In this document: positions 17,430 to 21,722 of the stretch, piece after piece | Layout of the letters: every line of letters begins with the position of its first letter | Numbering within the stretch: the first letter of the stretch is position 1 | NCBI GenBank assembly: GCA_019634245.1 | Contig: JAHQVR010000096.1 | Span: 1 to 21,722 of the forward strand | Origin: Gammaproteobacteria bacterium | Lineage (GTDB): Bacteria > Pseudomonadota > Gammaproteobacteria > Granulosicoccales > Granulosicoccaceae | Direction of reading: 5' to 3' | Length of the DNA: 21,722 nt | Notes under the pieces: generated by a model | The model's database searches: none | What the model saw: the letters and a program-made list of their open reading frames with translations, nothing else | What the model was told of the DNA's origin: nothing | Position numbers and translations under genes: made by a program

Positions 17430-17746
17430 GCAGGTCCACAGTTTCGATTCGTAGTCGCAAAACTGCGAATTTGGTTTCCTAAAAACCCACCGCAGTTCAC
17501 ACTAGCCCCTTTGCGGCTAAAAAACTCTTAAAAATCCGCCACTTACGCTTGCATTAAGCCTTCCGTCGTATTTTTGACATACGTTAAAATTCACCCTATC
17601 TTATTGTTTTATATAGTTTTTCCCTGTGTTTCAGTGCTCGCTTGTCGAGTCACTTAGGTGTGTTTACAGTGCACGCCAATTCCCCGGCAGTGGCCCAAGG
17701 GGAGGTAACAGCCGGCGCGTAGATCGGCGAACAGGGAGAACTTTTG
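17430..17746 (+). other. Gene-free gap of about 315 bp
   Basis: This AT-rich stretch holds no convincing gene. It contains TCGCA-AAAC-TGCGA and TAGCC-CCTTTGC-GGCTA short inverted repeats (about 17455 and 17505), a sigma70-type promoter at 17574-17602, and a leader of about 140 nt before the beta-barrel gene. The leader includes a GTG-started 17-codon frame (17669-17722), which I do not regard as established. Confidence 0.5.
17574..17602 (+). promoter_or_regulatory. Sigma70-type promoter for the beta-barrel gene
   Basis: A perfect -35 TTGACA (17574-17579) is followed, after 17 nt, by TATCTT (17597-17602), which matches four of six bases of the -10 consensus. The surroundings are AT-rich. An alternative -10, TATAGT, lies at 17612-17617. 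Transcription would start near 17609, leaving a 5' leader of roughly 140 nt. Confidence 0.6.
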
Positions 17747-18259
17747 GTGAACGACAAATTTAGATTTCATTTAGCGATGTGCTTGGGTGCCTTGGCGTTG
17801 CTTTTCGGCAGCGCAAACGCTCAGGCGGAAGACTATTCGTACAAAAACGACAGTTATGTCGTCTTCAACACCTTCGCCTACCACTTTAAAAACGCTGACA
17901 AGCGTAACGCCGTTACTCCAGGCATTGGCTTTGAATACTCCCCCACGCAAAAGCTTGGGTTTCATGTGGGCACAGCCAGAGATAGCTTTGGTTATCAAGC
18001 CAAATACTTTGGCTTGAATTACGCCACGCCGCGTTATGCAGCCTTAGGCGGCCGAGTGCGCTTCATCGTCGGTGCGACGATTCTCAATAAGCAGTATCAC
18101 CCTAATTCTGAAGCAGAGACGAAAGTGGTTCCTCTGCCAGTCGTTGAATTTACCTTGTCGGAACGAGCTGTTCTTAACGTCAGCGGTTCGCCCGAAATTG
18201 ACTTCGGGGAACAACACAACAACGCCGTTGTGTTCTTTCAATTCAAGCTAAATATGTAA
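17747..18259 (+). CDS. Small predicted outer-membrane beta-barrel protein
   Basis: The 170 residues start with a Sec signal peptide (basic KFR, then a hydrophobic core AMCLGALALLFGSA), with likely cleavage at the ANA or AQA site. The rest alternates polar and aromatic residues in about eight short strands: YVVFNTFAYHF, TPGIGFEYSP, KLGFHVGTAR, YQAKYFGLNYA, AALGGRVRFIVGA, VVPLPVVEFTL and AVVFFQFKLNM. The final strand ends in an aromatic/hydrophobic pattern usual for outer-membrane proteins. The pattern recalls the PagP-like small-barrel group, but I do not see PagP's own active-site signature with confidence. I chose GTG 17747 because AGGGAG lies 8 nt upstream; an in-frame TTG is directly before it at 17744. 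It stands alone behind its own promoter. Confidence 0.75.
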   Translation: MNDKFRFHLAMCLGALALLFGSANAQAEDYSYKNDSYVVFNTFAYHFKNADKRNAVTPGIGFEYSPTQKLGFHVGTARDSFGYQAKYFGLNYATPRYAALGGRVRFIVGATILNKQYHPNSEAETKVVPLPVVEFTLSERAVLNVSGSPEIDFGEQHNNAVVFFQFKLNM

Positions 18260-18302
18260 AACCCAGGGAATACCCCCTTCGGCTGGCCGGCATGTATTGC
18301 GG

Positions 18303-19214
18303 TCAGCTGCTATTTAATTGCTCCCGCGTCAGTGCAAACACACCCGAACCACCGTTAGCAAACTCTAACCATAAAAACGGCAGTTCAGGGTAAGCCGCCT
18401 GCAGTGCCTCATCCGAATTTCCCACCTCTACGACCAGCATGCCATGCTCGGTCAGGTACTGATCGGCCTGATCAAGAATCTGGGATACGATATCCAAACC
18501 ATCCTCACCCGCTCCAAGTGCTATCTCAGGCTCGTGACGATACTCATCAGGCATAGTAGATATGTCACGGGCGTCCACGTATGGCGGATTAGATACGATT
18601 AAGTCAAAGCGTTCGTGGATACCTTCAAACAATGAACAGGTTCGAAACTGCACGCGACCATCCACCTGGTGCAAGCGGGCATTTTCTTCAGCCAGAGTAA
18701 TGGCCTCAGCTGATAAATCACTGCCGAGGACCCGAGTGTGCGGATGATGAACGGCCGTGGCAATGGCGATGCAACCGCCCCCGGTACACAAATCCAGAAC
18801 CTTAGGATCTTCCACCGGCGAGAAACCAAAAAAATCCTCGAGTATCCACTCCGCCAATGGGGAGCGCGGCACCAATGCCCGGGAATCTGTTTTGAATTCC
18901 AGTCCGGCAAACCATGCAGACCCAGTAAGGTAGGCCAATGGCACACGATGCTCCACTCGATCCACCAACAGCCGATTGACAGAGTTGCAATCAAATGGGG
19001 TCAATACTCGTTGAAAATCTGGTGCCTCTGTGGGAGATAACTCCATGGCCGACAACACCAACCAGCATGCTTCATCCCATGCGTTGTCGGTCCCATGACC
19101 AAACTCGAGTTGCGCCGATTCTAACTGTGCCGCAACCATCTGAACCGCGGCTTCAATCGTATATTTGTTGGTTTCGTCCAGCACGTTGGCAGTATAATCC
19201 TTAAACGATGGCAT
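18303..19214 (-). CDS. prmB: 50S ribosomal protein L3 glutamine methyltransferase
   Basis: PrmB methylates a glutamine of ribosomal protein L3. The family-specific FGHGTDNAWDEA is at residues 38-49, which separates PrmB from the release-factor enzyme PrmC. Then come RVPLAYLTGSAWFAGLEF, LVPRSPLAE and the S-adenosylmethionine-binding DLCTGGGCIAIA (141-152). The substrate-glutamine motif NPPY (209-212) is followed by VDARDIS, EYRHEPEIALGAG and the ending FANGGSGVFALTREQL. The 303 residues fit the family. The ATG at 19214 overlaps the start of the divergent Sco gene by 7 bp, so the promoters of the two genes must lie inside each other. GTG at codon 11 is a possible later start. Confidence 0.96.
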   Translation of the reverse strand: MPSFKDYTANVLDETNKYTIEAAVQMVAAQLESAQLEFGHGTDNAWDEACWLVLSAMELSPTEAPDFQRVLTPFDCNSVNRLLVDRVEHRVPLAYLTGSAWFAGLEFKTDSRALVPRSPLAEWILEDFFGFSPVEDPKVLDLCTGGGCIAIATAVHHPHTRVLGSDLSAEAITLAEENARLHQVDGRVQFRTCSLFEGIHERFDLIVSNPPYVDARDISTMPDEYRHEPEIALGAGEDGLDIVSQILDQADQYLTEHGMLVVEVGNSDEALQAAYPELPFLWLEFANGGSGVFALTREQLNSS

Positions 19215-19861
19215 CGAAAATCAAAACATTACTCCCGGCGATTGTGGCATCTGTCATTGGCTTAAGCGTTGGCATGTACTTCGGTACGCGGTCAACATCC
19301 ACTGAGCTCGACTACGCCGATATCCAGAACAGCCTGAAAAACAGCACAGTTCTGCCTATTGATTTTAAAACTGTTCCTGAATTTTCCCTATTACAAGGAC
19401 CGGATACACCCATCGACCAAACCTCTCTTAGCGGTCAATGGAATGTAGTCGTATTCGGATTCACGCACTGCCCGGATATTTGTCCAATTGCTCTGTCAAC
19501 CATGAAAGCCGTTGTCGAAGAACTGAAAGATACTGAAACCCCTAAGCCGCAAGTGATGTTTGTGACCGTTGATCCAAACCGCGACACACCCGAAGTTTTA
19601 TCCCAATACGTGACGTATTTTAACGATGAATTTATACCCGTATCGGGTAGTCTGGCCGACATTACCTACTTGATTCGCGAATTGGGTGTCGTGGCCTCCT
19701 ACACTGCGGATAAAGACGACCCAAGTATTTACACTGTCGATCACTCAACCTCAATGTATCTGATCGATCCAGAACACCGGGTACGGGCCAAACTCGATGC
19801 GCCGCATACCGTCGATGACGTATTGGCTGACTATAAAACACTGCTTGCAGCTTTCAACTAG
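19208..19861 (+). CDS. SCO1/SenC family copper-handling thioredoxin-like protein
   Basis: Sco proteins bind copper and act as thiol-disulfide oxidoreductases in building the CuA centre of cytochrome c oxidase, outside the cytoplasmic membrane. The CxxxC motif is Cys88 and Cys92 in GFTHCPDICPIAL. The third ligand is His179 in TVDHSTSMYLID. VTVDPNRDTPEVL is also typical. A single N-terminal membrane segment (residues 7-25) anchors the protein, with the domain in the periplasm. The 217 residues fit the family. It is divergent from prmB with overlapping starts, and psd follows 11 nt after its stop, so sco-psd is likely one transcript. No oxidase gene is in the window. Confidence 0.94.
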   Translation: MASKIKTLLPAIVASVIGLSVGMYFGTRSTSTELDYADIQNSLKNSTVLPIDFKTVPEFSLLQGPDTPIDQTSLSGQWNVVVFGFTHCPDICPIALSTMKAVVEELKDTETPKPQVMFVTVDPNRDTPEVLSQYVTYFNDEFIPVSGSLADITYLIRELGVVASYTADKDDPSIYTVDHSTSMYLIDPEHRVRAKLDAPHTVDDVLADYKTLLAAFN

Positions 19862-19872
19862 GACAACCTTCC

Positions 19873-20757
19873 TTGTTCTTACAAACGTTGTCGGATTGGC
19901 TTAAGACACTGCCCTTATACCTACTGCCGCACCATTTAATTTCTCGGCAAGTGCTAAAGCTCACTCGTCGCCCATCCCGCTTCACGCTCCGAGCCATTAA
20001 CACTTTTATACGACTCTTTAATGTCGATATGAACATTGCCGCGAATCCCGATCCGGCAAGCTACTCAACCTTTAACGAGTTTTTTACTCGTGAACTCAAG
20101 CCCGATGCTCGCCCCGTTGCAACCGGTGCTGATGAAATTGCGTCACCGGCGGACGGCACGATTTCGGCAATCGGAGCGATCGAAAACAACCAACTTTTTC
20201 AAGCCAAAGGTCGCTACTATTCGTTGGATGCGCTGCTCGCCAGCGAACCAACATTGGTGTCTCGCTTTAACAACGGCGGATTCACGACCATTTACTTATC
20301 TCCACGAGATTACCATCGCCTACATATGCCTCTAAGTGGCGAATTACTCAGTCAAATTCATGTCCCTGGAAAACTCTTTAGTGTCGCACCGCACACTGTT
20401 CGCAGCATACCCAACCTATTTGCTCGCAATGAACGAGTAATCGCCTCATTTGACACCGAGTTCGGATTGATGTCATTGATATTGGTGGGCGCAATTAATG
20501 TCGCTGCCATTGAGACTGTATGGCACGGACTGGTTACTCCACCTTCGACAACCACGGTGAACCGATGGAACTATAACGACCAAGCCTCGATGAGTTTTTC
20601 CAAAGGCGCTGAGATGGGTCGCTTTAATATGGGTTCAACCATAATTGTCCTGATGGAGAATCAAGCACAATGGCGTCGTGATATGAAACCAGGGGACAGC
20701 GTTAAGATGGGTCAGTTTTTAGGTAAGGTTTCTAGTGATCCGTCCAGTACGGTTTAA
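19873..20757 (+). CDS. psd: Phosphatidylserine decarboxylase proenzyme
   Basis: Psd makes phosphatidylethanolamine from phosphatidylserine at the inner membrane, using a pyruvoyl group formed by self-cleavage. The cleavage site is Gly254-Ser255-Thr256 in RFNMGSTIIVL (most bacterial enzymes have LGST). The conserved Asp94 (SPADGTIS) and His151 (DYHRLHMP) complete the proposed Asp-His-Ser self-cleavage triad. DMNIAANPDPASYSTFNEFFTREL, VPGKLFSV, PNLFARNERV and ILVGAINVAAIETVW follow the E. coli order. I accept the TTG start because AGGA lies 9 nt upstream and the N-terminus then has about E. coli length; 294 residues in all. The 3' end overlaps the convergent metallopeptidase-like gene by 26 bp. 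Confidence 0.95.
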   Translation: MFLQTLSDWLKTLPLYLLPHHLISRQVLKLTRRPSRFTLRAINTFIRLFNVDMNIAANPDPASYSTFNEFFTRELKPDARPVATGADEIASPADGTISAIGAIENNQLFQAKGRYYSLDALLASEPTLVSRFNNGGFTTIYLSPRDYHRLHMPLSGELLSQIHVPGKLFSVAPHTVRSIPNLFARNERVIASFDTEFGLMSLILVGAINVAAIETVWHGLVTPPSTTTVNRWNYNDQASMSFSKGAEMGRFNMGSTIIVLMENQAQWRRDMKPGDSVKMGQFLGKVSSDPSSTV

Positions 20758-21238
20758 GCCTTGGCTCTTGCTGCGCGATATGCTCAGCCAACGCAGCCTG
20801 CGCATCCTCAGCGTCTGCAAAAAACCAATCGCGCGTAGAGCCTAGTCGAAACGAGTATCCCCACGCATCCATATCATCAAAGCACCGTTCTCTACCAAAA
20901 CCGGCGATTGATTCGGACAGCACGATCTGTAAGTAGCACACGGCGTTTTCCTCCTCAGCGGTGCCACCTGCGTCTGTATGTAACGTTTCTCGGCGATCAT
21001 TATCCATCAACAGCCAATGACAAGCTTCGTGAAGCGCAGAATGTATAGGTGTATCAAGCCGCACATACAATGTGTTCTGGATCAACCCAGCTTCGTCATC
21101 GCCCCAATGACTGCCAGGGATGTCTTCATCCTCGGGCACCAGCTTCACTCGCAAACCGAATTCTGTGAGCAATTTTCGAAGTGGCGTTAGGCCCACATGA
21201 GCTATGCGCATCACCTTTGTGCTGTCAACGCTAGGCAT
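20732..21238 (-). CDS. Uncharacterised HExxH zinc-peptidase-like protein
   Basis: From the ATG at 21238 the product has 168 residues (MPSVDSTKVMRIAH). It carries SALHEACHWLLM with His70-Glu71-Ala-Cys-His74, a zincin HExxH motif. The acidic cluster EEEN at 95-98 could supply the third zinc ligand, as in gluzincins. WGDDEAGLIQNTLYVR before it, and DDMDAWGYSFRLGSTRDWF after it, look like conserved core segments, but I cannot name the family. The frame stays open to a start at 21346, but the extra 36 residues lie inside epmA and read as a shadow. The start is about 5 nt upstream of the epmA stop, suggesting coupling. No signal peptide is seen, so it is probably cytoplasmic. The 3' end overlaps psd. 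Confidence 0.75.
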   Translation of the reverse strand: MPSVDSTKVMRIAHVGLTPLRKLLTEFGLRVKLVPEDEDIPGSHWGDDEAGLIQNTLYVRLDTPIHSALHEACHWLLMDNDRRETLHTDAGGTAEEENAVCYLQIVLSESIAGFGRERCFDDMDAWGYSFRLGSTRDWFFADAEDAQAALAEHIAQQEPRLKPYWTDH

Positions 21239-21722
21239 TGTGTGCTCCAAAGCTTTGAACCTGCTGAATATGGGCGGCACCAGACACTGCCATAAATACC
21301 CGCTCCAAACCCATAGCCACACCTGAGCACTCCGGAAACTCTGCATTCAAGGCCTCTATCAAGGCCCGATCGATCGGCATGGGAGTTTGACCACGCGATT
21401 GTCGCCGAACATTGTCCTGTTCAAATCGGCGTAGCTGCTCGGCGCCATCGGCCAGCTCATAAAACCCGTTGGCTAATTCATTGGTGCCCAAAAAGGCCTC
21501 AAAACGCAGGGCGATTTCAATACCGTCCCTGTTTTTTTTCACTCTGGCTAACGCTGCCTGCGACGCCGGGTATTCAACTACAAAGGTCAGACGATTACTC
21601 GCAAAGCCCGGTATAACAAATTCATCCAGCAGTAAATCAAGCGCTGAATCAACATCGTCGATAGACTCAGGAAAACTACGAGAATGATCATGGAAATGGG
21701 ATCGAATTTTAGCTGTTGTAAC
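21231..21722 (-). CDS. epmA: Elongation factor P--(R)-beta-lysine ligase, partial (N-terminus outside window)
   Basis: EpmA (GenX/PoxA) is a class II lysyl-tRNA-synthetase-like enzyme that attaches beta-lysine to a lysine of elongation factor P. The frame is open from the window edge, giving 163 residues. It includes VEYPASQAALARVKKN, then GTNELANGFYELADGAEQLRRFEQDN, PIDRALIEALNAEFPECSGVAMGLERVFM (class II motif 3, with its Arg) and the ending AHIQQVQSFGAHNA. These match the EpmA C-terminal half. An internal GTG at 21542 should not be taken as the start, since the family sequence continues upstream of it. The stop overlaps the start of the HExxH gene. Confidence 0.94.
   Translation of the reverse strand, partial: VTTAKIRSHFHDHSRSFPESIDDVDSALDLLLDEFVIPGFASNRLTFVVEYPASQAALARVKKNRDGIEIALRFEAFLGTNELANGFYELADGAEQLRRFEQDNVRRQSRGQTPMPIDRALIEALNAEFPECSGVAMGLERVFMAVSGAAHIQQVQSFGAHNA

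Noticed and set aside
17500..17530. Inverted repeat TAGCC-GGCTA followed by A-run as a terminator of the lipoprotein gene
   Set aside because: On the plus strand the stem is followed by A residues, not T, and on the minus strand the T-run lies before the stem.
17669..17722. A 17-codon leader peptide beginning with GTG before the beta-barrel gene
   Set aside because: No Shine-Dalgarno sequence and no codon pattern pointing to attenuation; likely chance.
21231..21542. epmA fragment starting at internal GTG
   Set aside because: The frame and family similarity continue upstream to the window edge, so this is the 3' part of a full gene.

Overview
The window reads as the chromosome of a gammaproteobacterium. 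The best evidence is the minus-strand order gyrA, pheA, tyrA, aroA, cmk, rpsA, ihfB, lapB, pyrF, which resembles the Pseudomonas-type cluster. Other genes typical of the class are ubiG, yciK, prmB, psd, epmA, a Sco gene and a PF10115-type hlyU gene. Base composition is roughly balanced. I saw no tRNA, rRNA, insertion sequence, phage gene or CRISPR array. I cannot name the genus.

Positions 1-10890 (minus strand) hold one long run of housekeeping genes. It starts with gyrA, then pheA, tyrA and aroA (phenylalanine, tyrosine and shikimate pathways), cmk (CMP kinase), rpsA (ribosomal protein S1), ihfB (IHF beta), lapB (control of LPS synthesis) and pyrF (pyrimidine synthesis, cut by the window edge). 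Genes often found in this cluster in relatives (serC, hisC and lapA) are missing from their expected places. pheA carries an in-frame amber codon inside an otherwise intact frame.

Positions 11040-13312 (plus strand, divergent from gyrA) hold three overlapping genes: ubiG, a degenerate squalene/phytoene-synthase-fold protein, and a yciK-like dehydrogenase. In Pseudomonas I recall the phosphatase gene mupP in the middle position.

Positions 13305-15523 (minus strand) hold an hlyU-family gene. It overlaps by 4 nt a large predicted protease that carries both a complete subtilisin-type triad and a C-terminal HExxH zinc-peptidase motif. This two-protease polypeptide is the most unusual item in the window.

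Positions 15586-18259 hold ogt (alkyl-DNA repair), an SLT/lysozyme-like lipoprotein, an unknown lipoprotein, and a small predicted outer-membrane beta-barrel protein behind a good sigma70-type promoter. Positions 18303-21722 hold prmB, which overlaps head-to-head with a Sco gene; psd, which overlaps tail-to-tail with a small HExxH protein; and the 3' part of epmA. Gene packing is very tight, with several start/stop overlaps in all three orientations.
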